64,000 nt of DNA, taken from assembly GCF_948472415.1 (NCBI RefSeq), contig NZ_OX419519.1, positions 7,283,001 to 7,347,000 of the forward strand, written 5' to 3'. The stretch's first letter is position 1. Every line of letters starts with the position of its first letter. The notes under the pieces are model-generated. The model was not told the origin of the DNA, made no database searches, and was given only the letters and a program-made list of their open reading frames with translations. The position numbers and the translations under genes were made by a program. Shown one piece after another: positions 18,166 through 28,373 of the stretch. Source of the DNA: Kitasatospora fiedleri. GTDB lineage: Bacteria; Actinomycetota; Actinomycetes; Streptomycetales; Streptomycetaceae.

Positions 18166-19350
18166 TCAGCCGTGGTTGACCGTGAGGGCGTAGAAGGCGA
18201 CCCGGGCGCCCTTGGTGGTGCTGTCCGAGGAGGACTGGTTGTAGGAGCCGGCCTTGAAGTACTGGTGGTAGGCGTTGAAGGAGGACGGGATCGGGTAGTG
18301 GGTGGTGCTGCCGTTGACCGTCAGGTCGATGGTGTTGCCGCCGGAGACGGCGATGGTGTAGCTCCACTTGGCGCCCACCGCGACGTGGCCCACGGTGTGG
18401 GTGGTCTGCCCGCCGTCGGGGGAGTTCTCCACGCCCGCCACGATGTCGCCGCTCGCCCGGTAGTAGAGCTCGATCAGCGGCTTGGTGGAGGAGCCGCCGG
18501 AGCCGAGGTGGATCTGGCCGACGCAGACGTTGGAGGTCACCGAGACCACCCGCAGGGTCGCGGCCAGCCGGTGGCTACCGGCCAGCGCCCAGTCGGCCGC
18601 GCCGCCGTTCGGGTTCATCTCGCGCAGCTCGGAGCGGGCGTAGTGGGAGTTGGGCGTGGTGACGCCCTTCTCCGGGGCCCAGAAGGTCATCGCGCCGTCG
18701 CCGCCGTCGGTGTAGAAGTACGCGTCGTGGAAGCCGTTCGGGCCCTGGAGCGCGGCGGAGGAGACAGTGGTGGGCGAGCCGGGGGAGCCGACCGGTTCCT
18801 GGAGCTGCCAGCGCGAGAGGTCGAAGTTGCCGCCGGGGGAGACCGCGGGGTTCAGGCCGCCGGCGGGCGGGGTGGAGCCGGTGGGCGGGTTCCACTGCTG
18901 GTTCGTCCCGCCGGTGCAGGTCCACAGTTGCAGCGGGGTGCCGTTGGCGGTGGACCGGTCGGTGACGTCCAGGCACTTGCCCGCGCCGGTGTTGACCAGC
19001 CCGCCGTCGGCGGTCCACTGCTGGGCGGCGGTGCCGTTGCAGTCGTACAGCTGCACCCTGGTGCCGTTGGCGGTGCCGGCCGCCGCGGCGTCCAGGCACT
19101 TGCCGAGCGCGCGGACGGTGTGGTCGGAGGTGTCCACCGTCCAGCTCTGCGCGGCGGTGCCGTTGCAGTCGTAGAGCTGGACGGCGGTGCCGTTGGCGGT
19201 GGCGGCTGCGGCGACGTCGACGCACTTGCCGCCGAGGCCGGTGATCGGGCCGGTGGTGGTCGCGGCGGAGGCGGCGGGGCCGAACAGGCCCAGGGTGCCG
19301 ACGACACCGGCGGCGGTGGCCGCCGCGAGGAGGGGGGAACGGCGCTTCAT
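18166..19350 (-). CDS. Secreted PL7 alginate lyase with N-terminal ricin-type CBM13
   Basis: A 394-residue secreted enzyme. A signal peptide MKRRSPLLAAATAAGVVGTL...AASA is followed by a CBM13 trefoil (residues ~30-155) with three clear repeats: GKCVDVAA, GKCLDAAA and GKCLDVTD, each followed by VQLYDCNG or LQLWTCTG and a QxW. After a Pro/Gly linker comes the PL7 jelly roll with all three family motifs: RSELREM, QIH and YFKAGSYNQ. The catalytic set is expected from the Arg, Gln, His and Tyr of these motifs. It cleaves alginate or related uronate polymers by beta-elimination. Intact in frame. No PL partner or uronate pathway gene is adjacent, so products would be used elsewhere. Confidence 0.93.
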   Translation of the reverse strand: MKRRSPLLAAATAAGVVGTLGLFGPAASAATTTGPITGLGGKCVDVAAAATANGTAVQLYDCNGTAAQSWTVDTSDHTVRALGKCLDAAAAGTANGTRVQLYDCNGTAAQQWTADGGLVNTGAGKCLDVTDRSTANGTPLQLWTCTGGTNQQWNPPTGSTPPAGGLNPAVSPGGNFDLSRWQLQEPVGSPGSPTTVSSAALQGPNGFHDAYFYTDGGDGAMTFWAPEKGVTTPNSHYARSELREMNPNGGAADWALAGSHRLAATLRVVSVTSNVCVGQIHLGSGGSSTKPLIELYYRASGDIVAGVENSPDGGQTTHTVGHVAVGAKWSYTIAVSGGNTIDLTVNGSTTHYPIPSSFNAYHQYFKAGSYNQSSSDSTTKGARVAFYALTVNHG

Positions 19351-19625
19351 GGGAGTCCTTGGTCGCTCGTGGTGGGGGCCCGGATCGCGAGCGCGGATGC
19401 GGGGACACGGGGGCGCGGGGCGCTGTCCGACGGGGCGGTCCGGTGGGGGTCGCGCACCCGGGGGAGCCGATGGACAGCAAACCTTACTGACGATCCGCCG
19501 GAATCCTGCTGGCTTGCCAAGACCCTGTCAAGATGCGGCGGGTGCGCCGGGCGGCGCTGCCCGGCCGGGTCACGGTTGCCCCAAGCCCCCTCCCGGGCGC
19601 GGGAGTTCCGCGTTAGATTGCCGCG

Positions 19626-19640
19626 GTACGGGCACCGTAC
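19626..19640. promoter_or_regulatory. GTACGG-N3-CCGTAC inverted repeat before the RHS gene
   Basis: A perfect 6-bp inverted repeat about 24 bp before the RHS start, just after a TAGATT hexamer near 19611. It is placed where an operator or 5'-UTR hairpin would influence toxin expression. Confidence 0.5.
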
Positions 19641-19663
19641 GGGGAGGCCGGGGTGAGGTTCGG

Positions 19664-22600
19664 ATGAGCAACCAGATCGTCAAGGCCCTGGAGCACGGCG
19701 CGCAGAAACTCGGCCGGACGCTCGCCGAGGACGCCGGCAAGGCGCTGAAGGACTTCTACCGCAAGGCCGGCGACAACCTCAGGACCGTCGCGAGGAACAC
19801 CCGCGAGATCGAGGCCAAGCACGTCAAGGACCTCGAGAGGATCATGCGCGGCGAGGGGCGGGACGGCGTCCCGCACCCGCGCCCGGGCGGCGGACGCGGC
19901 CGGGGGAGCGGGCCGCTGGGCCGGCGCGGGCGGCGCGGGCAGTCCGTGGACGGGAACTCCGGCTGCCACACCGCCGGCGACCCGGTGGACGTGGTCTCGG
20001 GCCAGGTCGTCACCGCCGAACGGGACCTGGTGCTGGCCGGGCTGCTGCCGGTGGTGCTGCGCCGCTCGTACGCGTCGGGGTACGTCGGGGGCCGGCTGTT
20101 CGGGCAGGGCTGGTCGTCCACGCTGGACCAGCGGGTGGAGGTCGACGCCACCGGGGTGCACTACGCGGGCGACGACGCGCAGATCCTGCACTACCCGCTG
20201 CCGCCGCGCCCCGGGGCCCGGGTGCTGCCGGACGGCGGGGCGCGCTGGCCGCTGACCTGGGACGCCGACGGGGGCTTCCGGATCGAGGACCCGGGCACCG
20301 GCCTGGTGCGGCACTTCGCCGACCCCGGCCCCGGCGGGGCGTACCGGATCGGCGAGGTCCGCCCGATCTCGGCGATCAGCGACCGCAACGGGCACCGGAT
20401 CGCGTTCCGGCCCGACCCGGACGGCGTGCCCCGCGAGGTCGTCCACAGCTGCGGCTACCGGGTCGCCGTCGACCGCACGGTCACCCCCGGGGGCGTCCGG
20501 ATCGAGGGCCTGCGGCTGCTCGACGGCACCGACGGCGGGCGCGGCACCGCCGTGGTCGGCTTCCAGTACTACCCGGACGGCAACCTCGCCGGGGTGGTCG
20601 ACTCCTCCGGCCTGCCCCACGTCCACGAGTACGACGAGGCCGGGCGGATGACCGCCTGGATCGACCGCAACGGCCACTCCTACGCGTACACCTACGACGA
20701 GGAGGGCCGGGCCGTCTCCGGGACCGGCGAGGAGGGCGTCCTCGCCGCGGCGTTCCACCACGACCCGCGGGCCCGGGTCACCGTCGCCACCGACAGCCTC
20801 GGCCACGCCACCGCCTACCACTACGACGAGCAGCACCGGGTGGTGCGGGTCGTCGACCCGCTCGGCCACGCCACCGGCACCGAGTACGACGAGCACGGCC
20901 GGGTGGTGGCCCGCACCGACGAACTCGGCCGCACCGTCCGCCTCCGGCTGGACGAACACGGCGACCCGGTCCGGGTCACCGCCCCCGACGGCAGCGAACT
21001 CACCATCCGCTACACGGAGTTGCGCCAGATCGCCGCCCTGGAAGAGAACGGCCGTATCGGCGCCGCCTTCGACTACGACGCCGCCGGGAACCTGCTCGGC
21101 CGCACCGACGCCGCCGGCGCCGTCACCCGCTACGCCTACGACGGCCAGGGGCGGATGACCGCGCTGACCGACCCGCTCGGCCGCACCCACCGGATCGCCA
21201 CCGACCCCGCCGGGCTGATCACCGCCGTCACCGACCCGCTCGGCCGGACCGCGACCGTCGAGTACGACGCGTTCGGCCGGGTCGCCGCCGTCACCGACCC
21301 GCTCGGCGCCACCACCCGGCTCACCCGCCGGGTCGAGGGCCAGGTCACCGAGCGCCGCCACCCGGACGGCACCGCCGAAACCTGGAGCCACGACCCGAGG
21401 GCAACACGGTCGAGCAGCGCGACGCCGCAGGAGCCGTCGTCCGCTTCGAGACCGGCCCGTTCGGACGCCTGCGGCGGCAGGTCCGCGCCGACGGCGAGGT
21501 CCAGACCTTCCGCTACGACACCGAGCTGCGGCTCACCGCCGTGACCACCGGCGAGGCGGTCTGGGAGTACCACTACGACCCGGCCGGACACCTGGTGGCC
21601 GAACGCGACCTCAACGGCCGCACCCTGCGCCACACCAAGGACGCCGCCGACCAACTCCTCGCCACCACCGACCAGGACGGCCGCACCACCACCTTCGCGT
21701 ACGACCCGCTCGGCCGGCTCGTCGAGCGCCGCGACCACGACGGCGCCACCACCACCCTCGGCTACGACGAGCACGGCCACCTCGCCGTCCTGACCGACGG
21801 CCGCTCCACCGTGACCTTCACCCACGACCCGGCCGGCCGGGTGCTGACCGAGGACGTCGACGGCCGCACCACCCGCTACCGCTACGACCCGCTCGGCCGC
21901 CGCACCGGCCGCACCACCCCCACCGGCCTCACCTCCACCTGGAGCTGGGACGAGGCCGACCGCCCCGCCGCGCTCACCACCCTGCTCGAGGAACTCACCT
22001 TCACCCGCGACGCGGCGGGCCGCGTCACCACCAGCCGCCTCGGCTCCGGCGCCGCCCTCACTCAGAGCTGGGACCCGTCCGGCCGACTGACCGGCCAGGC
22101 CCTCTGGGCCCGCACCGACGGCGCCCCCGCCCCGCTGCACCGGCGCGGCTACCGCTACCGCGCCGACGGCCTCCCCGAAGCCGTCACCGACACCCTCCGC
22201 GGCACCCGCACCTACGCCCTCACACCCGCCGGACGGATCACCCGCGTCACCGCCGACGACGCCGACGACGCCGGCGAGAGCTACGAGAGCTACGCCTACG
22301 ACGCCCTCGGCGCCGTCACCCGCGCCCACGACACCCGCCGCCCGCAGGACGGCTGCGCCGGCGAACGCGCCTACACCGGCTCCCTGCTGCGCACCGCGGG
22401 CCGCACCGCCTTCGACCACGACGAGCGCGGCCGACTGGTCCGGCGCACCGTGCGCACCCTCTCCGGCGGGCGCCGCGAGTGGCACTACCACTGGGACGAC
22501 CGGAACCGGCTGACCGGCCTCGACGCCCCCGACGGCACCCGCTGGGCCTACGGCTACGACGTCCTGGGCCGGCGCACCTCCAAGCACCTGCTGGACGCCG

Positions 22601-23543
22601 AGGGCCGGGTCCGCACCGACGCCGAACGGACCTGGTTCAGCTGGGACGACAACCAGCTCGCCGAGCAGCGCACCGTCCTGCCCAACGGCGCCGCCCGCAC
22701 CGTCAGCTGGGACTGGGAGCCCGGCACCTGGCGGGCCGTCGCCCAGCGCGAACGGATCACCGGCCCCGACGGCGACCCGGTCGACGAGCGGTTCTACGCG
22801 ATCGTCGCCGACCTGGTCGACGCGCCGAGCGAACTCGTCCACCCCGACGGCCGGATCGTCTGGCACGCGGACACCAACGTGTGGGGGCGCCGCTTCCGGC
22901 GACCCGCCGCCGACGGCGCCCCGACTGCCCGCTCGGGCGGCCCGGCCAGTACCACGACGCCGAATCCGGCCTGGAGTACAACTACTTCCGCTACTACGAC
23001 CCGGCCACCGGCCGCTACCTGAGCACCGACCCGCTCGGCCAGGAGGCCGGACCCGACCCGCACGGCTACGTCCCCAACCCGCTGTACTGGACCGACCCGC
23101 TCGGCCTGGCCCCCAAGCAGCCCTCCGGCTGGGGCGGCTGGTACGGCAAGCTGACGCCCGCGAACTGGACCGACGGCAGCGACACCACCCGCTACGAGGT
23201 CAACCACATCCCGGCCAAGGCCACCTACCTGGGCCTGGGCACCCCCGACCTCAAGGAGAGCACCGGCCCGGCGATCCGGATGGAGTACGACGACCACCGC
23301 GACTTCATCAGCACCGGCTCCTCCGCCGCCAGCGAGCAGTGGCGCGCCACCCAGAAGAGCCTGATCCAGCAGGGCAAGTTCGACGAGGCGATGAAGATGG
23401 ACATCGACGAGATCCGCCGCGTCCACGGCACCAAGTACGACGCCGCGATCAAGGACATGGTCGACTCGCTGCCCGGCAACCGGAAGTTCCAGAAGTACCT
23501 GGCGGGGAACGGCTGGAAGATCCGCACCTGCCTCCTACAATGA
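19664..23543 (+). CDS. RHS-repeat polymorphic toxin with C-terminal HNH/EndoVII-type nuclease domain (two frame breaks)
   Basis: About 1290 residues. The N-terminal ~65 residues are helical and charged with no signal peptide. A DUF6531-like start follows (GDPVDVVSGQVVTAERDLVLAG), then about 20 RHS/YD repeats (xxYDxxGRLxxxTDPLG) forming the cocoon-like shell. The core ends in the RHS signature GLEYNYFRYYDPATGRYLS followed by DPLGLAP, where variable toxin tips begin. The ~130-residue tip has TTRYEVNHIPAKATYL, GPAIRMEYDDHR and STGSS motifs, the pattern of HNH/EndoVII-fold toxin nucleases. Single C losses at 21394-21396 and 22919-22922 break the frame; restoring them yields one ORF. The immunity gene overlaps the stop by 4 bp. 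Probably a contact-dependent antibacterial weapon; export route unknown. Confidence 0.85.
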
Positions 23544-24046
23544 CCGGCATGGACATCGACCTCGAACCGGCCCGGGGCATCACCGGCTTCCCGCTCGGGA
23601 TGGCCGCCGAGGACCTCAAGACCGCCGCCGCCGCGCTCGGCCGGGTCAAGGTCAAGGACGAGGGCCTCGCCGGGCGGTTCGCCTACATGAAGGTCACCGC
23701 CCTGCACGAGCAGTTCGAGATCGTCTTCCACCTGGAGGACGGCCGCACCCTCACCGCCGCCGAGGTCTGGGCCCCGCGCCCCGGCCCGGAGCGGATCACC
23801 GTCCGGCTCGGCGGCACCGACGTCTTCGCCGTCCCCGCCCGGCAGTTGCTCGACGAGCTGCGCGCCGCCGGGCACACCGTCGTCGACAGGACCCAGCACG
23901 CCTACGTGACCGACCTGCCGCTCGGCCTCACCCGCACCGCCGGACACGACGTCCCGCTGGACACCGACGGGCAACCGCTCCACTTCCAGGCCGCCCTGGT
24001 CGCCAGCCCCGGCTACTACGACTTCCTGCTGCCCGCGGCCGAGTAG
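23540..24046 (+). CDS. Probable immunity protein for the RHS toxin
   Basis: A 168-residue cytoplasmic protein whose ATG lies within the toxin's stop region (ATGA overlap), ensuring coupled translation; a second ATG lies nine bases on. The sequence (MTGMDIDLEPARGITGFPLG...DLKTAAAALGRV) has alternating strands and helices, many acidic residues and no membrane segment. I do not recognise a named immunity family. Position, size and overlap are what one expects of the cognate inhibitor of the nuclease tip. The acidic character would suit binding to a basic nuclease surface. Assignment rests on context only. Confidence 0.65.
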   Translation: MTGMDIDLEPARGITGFPLGMAAEDLKTAAAALGRVKVKDEGLAGRFAYMKVTALHEQFEIVFHLEDGRTLTAAEVWAPRPGPERITVRLGGTDVFAVPARQLLDELRAAGHTVVDRTQHAYVTDLPLGLTRTAGHDVPLDTDGQPLHFQAALVASPGYYDFLLPAAE

Positions 24047-24069
24047 CCCGCCCCCTCCCGGAGGAACCC

Positions 24070-24450
24070 GTGTCCGCACCGCCCGGCCCCGTCGCGTTCG
24101 AACGGGTCGCCCCGGTGGTCCCGGTCCGCGACCTGGCCGCCGCCCTGGAGCGCTACGGCCGCCTCGGGTTCACCACCGAGCCGTACCAGGACGGTTCCGG
24201 GTACGGCTTCGTCTCGCGCGGCGCGGTGGAGCTCCACCTGACCGAGTGGCCGGAGCACGACCCGCTGCGCACCGGCGCGGTGCTCTACCTGTACGTGTCG
24301 GACGCGGACGCGCTGCACGCCGAGTGGGCGGCGGCGGCACCGCCGGGACGGCTGACCGAGCCGGCCGACACCCCGTACGGGCTGCGCGAGTTCGGCTACG
24401 TCGACCCGGAGGGCACGCTGCACCGGGTCGGCTCCCCGCTCGCCCGCTGA
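24070..24450 (+). CDS. VOC/bleomycin-resistance-like protein
   Basis: A 126-residue protein of the vicinal oxygen chelate superfamily. It has two beta-alpha-beta-beta-beta halves: VAPVVPVRDLAAALERYGRLGF ... GFVSRGAVELHLTEW and VLYLYVSDADALHAEW ... LREFGYVDPEGTLHRVG. The pattern is nearest to bleomycin-resistance proteins, which are dimers that sequester drug without metal; the His in ELHLTEW and the Asp-Pro-Glu-Gly motif are typical. GTG start with GGAGGA just upstream. It follows the immunity gene by 23 bp and may be in the same transcript. Ligand unknown. Confidence 0.8.
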   Translation: MSAPPGPVAFERVAPVVPVRDLAAALERYGRLGFTTEPYQDGSGYGFVSRGAVELHLTEWPEHDPLRTGAVLYLYVSDADALHAEWAAAAPPGRLTEPADTPYGLREFGYVDPEGTLHRVGSPLAR

Positions 24451-24620
24451 GCGGCCCGGGCCGGTGCGGGCCGGGCCGGGCTGGTGCGTGCCGGTCCGTG
24501 CCGGTGCGGGCCGGGTCGTCCGTCGGTGCTCCGGGGAGCCGTCCCCGTCCGTTCAAGAGGTGAATGCTGCACGCCACTTGACGGTGAGTCGTCACCCCCT
24601 CAACACTTCCGTACGAACCC

Positions 24621-24634
24621 AGAGAGCGCTCTCA
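24621..24634. promoter_or_regulatory. LacI-type operator AGAGAGCGCTCTCA
   Basis: A perfect 12-bp palindrome GAGAGCGCTCTC (24622-24633) about 90 bp before a secreted carbohydrate-binding protein gene. Its GAGCGCTC core equals that of the CebR box at 54183, so a LacI-family sugar regulator probably binds here. Confidence 0.6.
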
Positions 24635-24722
24635 ACCAGTCGGGTTCAGCAGAAAGGCGAAACCATCCCTTCTCCCACTTCGGCCCGGCGTTCACTTCAC
24701 GAAGCCGGACGAGAGGACCCCC

Positions 24723-26898
24723 ATGCGAAGGACGACCGCCCTCTCCCACCCCACCCCCGGCAGGCCGCCCACCCCCGGGTGCTCGCGCTGCTCGCCGCGG
24801 TGGCGCTCACCCTCGCGGCCCTGTTCGGCCTGGCCGCCACCGCCGGCCCCGCCTCCGCCGCGGGCGACTACACCCAGAGCGCCACCCAGCTGAACGCCTC
24901 GCAGGTCAAGATCGTCTTCACCCCGACCACGCCCGCGCTCTACGTGGACGTCCACTACCTGGTCAACGGCGCCAACCAGCAGAACGTCCGGATGGCCAAC
25001 AGCGCGGGCACCTGGAGCTGGACCGTCGGCTCGCTCACCACGGGCAACGCCCTGGAGTACTGGTTCACCTACGAGAAGAGCGGCCCGCAGTACGACAGCC
25101 CGCACTTCACCTTCACCGTGGGCGGCGGCGCGAGCAGCCCCAGCCCCAGCCCCAGTCCCAGCCCCACCGCCAGCGCCAGTCCCAGCAGCAGCCCCACCGG
25201 CGGCACCGGCGGGACCTGCCCGGCCCAGTCCGACACCCCGAACTTCGGGCCCAACGTGCACGTCTACGACCCGAGCATGTCCAGCGCCACCATCCAGGCC
25301 CAACTGGACGCCCACTTCAACCAGATGAAGGACACCCAGAGCGCCCAGTTCTCCGAGAACCGGGTCGCCGACCTGTTCAAGCCAGGCACCTACAACGTCA
25401 ACGACAACGTCGGCTTCTACACCTCGGTCGCGGGCCTGGGCCAGAACCCCGGCGACGTCACCATCAACGGCAACATCACGGTGGACGCCTTCAACGCCTC
25501 GGACGCGGGCAACGCCACCCAGAACTTCTGGCGCTCCGCCGAGAACCTGGCCATCAACCCCGGCGGCGGCACCGACCGCTGGGCGGTCGCCCAGGCCGCC
25601 CGTTCCGGCGGATCGACGTGCGCGGCAACCTGGCGCTGTACCCGGCCAGTTACGGCTGGGCGAGCGGCGGCTACGTCGCCGACACCAAGGTCAGCGGGCA
25701 GGCCGCCTCGATCTCGCAGCAGCAGTGGTACACCCGTGACAGCAGCCTCGGCAGCTGGGACGGCGGCGTGTGGAACATGGTCTTCTCCGGCGTCCAGGGC
25801 GCCCCGGCCAACACCTTCCCCAACCCGCCCGAGACCACCCTCGCCACCACCCCGGTCTCCCGTGACGTGCCCTACCTGTACGTCGACGGCTCCGGCAAGT
25901 ACCGGGTGTTCCTGCCCAGCCTGCGCACCAACGCCACCGGCCCGAGCTGGGCGTCCGGCAGCACCCCGGGCAGCTCGCTGCCGATGAGCCGGTTCTACGT
26001 GGTCAAGGCCGGCGACACCGCCGCGACCATCAACAACGCGCTCTCCCAGGGCTGCAACCTGTTCGTCACCCCCGGGGTCTACCACCTCAACCAGACCCTG
26101 AACGTGACCAGGGCCGACACCGTGGTCCTCGGCATCGGCTACCCGACCTTCGTCCCCGACAACGGCGTCAACGCGATGCAGGTCGCCGACGTCGACGGCG
26201 TCCGGCTCAAGGGCCTGCTCTTCGACGCCGGTACCACCAACTCGGCCGCCCTGCTGACCGTCGGCCCGAGCGGCTCCTCGGCCAACCACGCCGCCGACCC
26301 GACCACCATCCAGGACGTCTTCTTCCGGATCGGCGGCGAGTTCGCCGGCAAGGCCACCACCAGCCTGGTCGTCAACAGCAACAACACGATCATCGACCAC
26401 ATCTGGGCCTGGCGCGCCGACCACGGCAATGCGGGCACCGTCGGCTGGACGGTCAACACCGCCGACAACGGCGTGGTCGTCAACGGCAACAACGTGCTGG
26501 CCACCGGCCTGTTCGTCGAGCACTACCAGAAGTACGAGGTCACCTGGAACGGCCAGAACGGCAGGACGATCTTCTTCCAGAACGAGATGCCGTACGACGT
26601 GCCCAACCAGGCGGCCTGGAAGTCGCCGTCCGGCCTGAACGGCTACGCGGCCTACAAGGTCGGCAGCAACGTCACCAGCCACGAGGCGTGGGGGCTGGGC
26701 AGCTACTGCTACTTCAACGTCAACCCGGCGGTGAACGCCTACCACGCGTTCGAGGTGCCGAACACGGCGGGCGTCAAGTTCCACGACGCGCTGACGGTCT
26801 CCCTCGGGTACCAGGGCACGATCTCCCACGTCATCAACGACACCGGAGGCGTCACCCCGGACGGGACCGTCCCGGTCAACGTGGTCGCCTACCCGTGA
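24723..26898 (+). CDS. Secreted right-handed beta-helix protein with N-terminal CBM (two frame breaks), possibly beta-1,3-glucan active
   Basis: About 725 residues. The signal peptide begins MRRTTALSHPTPGRPP and continues one frame away as RVLALLAAVALTLAALFGLA...GPASAA; a base is missing near the run at 24772-24779. A second loss at 25599-25601 joins RWAVAQAA to PFRRIDVRGNLAL. After the signal comes an ~85-residue CBM56-like sandwich, an SPSP linker, then ~600 residues with beta-helix-like turns (NSNNTIIDHIWAWRADHGN, NGVVVNGNNVLATGLFVEHY). Similar Streptomyces proteins are labelled adenylyl cyclase or coagulation factor 5/8 protein without real basis; the fold fits GH55-like beta-1,3-glucanases better. 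Neither label is proven. A LacI-type operator upstream implies sugar control. Confidence 0.6.
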
Positions 26899-26976
26899 TG
26901 ACCATGTGCTGAACGAAGGGCGGGCGGCGGGCCGAAGGGCCCGCCGCCCGCCCCTGCCATACGGACGCGGGACCGG

Positions 26977-28156
26977 TCAGGGGTGCGGGACGAGGGCCAC
27001 CGGGGCGGTGCTGTGCTGGACGGCGGCGTGGGCCACCGCGCCCAGGTCGCTGCCGAGCAGGTGCGGGCGGCGGCCGACCACCACCAGGTCGGCGTGCTCG
27101 GCGGCGGCGACCACCGCGCCGACGGCGCCCCCGAGGCGGGCCTCGACGCGCAGTTCGACCTCCGGGTGGGCGGCGGCGGCACCGGCCAGTGCCCGGGTCA
27201 GATCGGCTTCGATCTGCGCGCTCCGGTGGTCCGGGTCCGGGTCCGGCGGCAGCCAGCCGGGCGCCCCCGCCCAGAGCGGGACCATCTCCCAGCCGTGCAC
27301 CGCCCGCACCACGGCGCCCGAGCGGGCCGCCTCGGCGAGCGCGAACTCCACGGCGGGCAGCGAGGAATCGCCCGCCAGGGCCACCACGATCTCCGGCCGG
27401 GCCGTGGCCCCGCCCAGCCTGGTGGGAGTGCCCACCGCCGCACCCGAGCCCGGCATCGCGGGCGCCTCCACCGCCGTGAGGGTGTCCGTGTCCGTGTCCA
27501 TCGCGGTGTCCGTCGCCGCCGGCAGTGTGGCGGTGGCCGCCCCGCGGGCACGGGCACGGGCACGGGTGCAGGCACGGGTGCGGTCGTGGGCACGGGTGCG
27601 GTCGCGGCCGTCAGCGTCTCGGCCTCCGCCACCACCTCGGCCTCCATCCGGGCGTCCGGCTCGACCGGTACGTCCACGTCCGTGCGCGCCGCCACCCCGC
27701 GTGCGGGTCCCCGAGCGGCTGCGCGGCGTTCTCCTCGGCGGGGTGCTCCCGGACCAGGACCACCGGGCAGGCGGCCCGGGCGGCGACCGAGAGGGCCACC
27801 GAGGTGCCCAGCATGTCGGCCAGGGCGCCCGGGCCGTGCGAGCCGAGCACCACCAGGTCGTAGCCGGCGGCCAGTTCGAGCAGGGCGTCGGTGGGGTCGC
27901 CGGCGGCGGCCTGGGTGCACACCGACAGCTCCGGGTGGGCGGCCAGCAGGTCCGCCGCCAGGGTCTCCAGGTCGTCGTGCTCGGCCTGCTGGAGCGGGGC
28001 GGCGTCCGGGCCCTCCGGCCCGGCGGTGCCGAGCCAGTGCCAGACCCGGAGCAGAGTCAGTTCCGCCTCGCGCCGCACGGCCTCCGCCGCCGCCCACTCC
28101 ACCGCGGCCCGGGACTGCGGGGAGCCGTCGTAGCCGCTCAGGATCTTCTGCGTCAT
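26977..28156 (-). CDS. Tandem universal stress protein (two frame breaks)
   Basis: About 394 residues with two USP domains. The first (MTQKILSGYDGSPQSRAAVEWA ... DLVVLGSHGPGALADMLGTSVA) has the ATP-binding G-x2-G-x9-G(S/T)-like loop, though with Ala-Cys-Pro after. The second (RPEIVVALAGDSSLPAVEFAL ... ADLVVVGRRPHLLGSDLG) is more divergent and lacks a clear nucleotide loop. A ~75-residue linker rich in Val-Pro and Thr-Ala joins them. Two base losses, in C runs at 27695-27698 and 27540-27543 on the plus strand, split it; repairing both gives a continuous reading through the linker. Cytoplasmic stress or dormancy role is typical. The linker DNA holds GCACGG repeats. Confidence 0.72.
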
Positions 28157-28373
28157 GGTCCACGTCCCCTCTCGCGCCGGACGGCCGACCGCCGTCCATG
28201 GCGGTCGTCGGCTACCCCGCTGAGCGGCGGACATGCGGGGACGGGTGGTGCGGGTGGGGCTGGGCCGCGCGGGTGAGCGTGCCCGGCCCCGGGTGCGAGA
28301 TCCCCGGGGCCGGCCGGAGCGGGTGCCAGAGTGGCCGTGGTTCCGATCATCAGACCGAGGACGGTGGACACCG

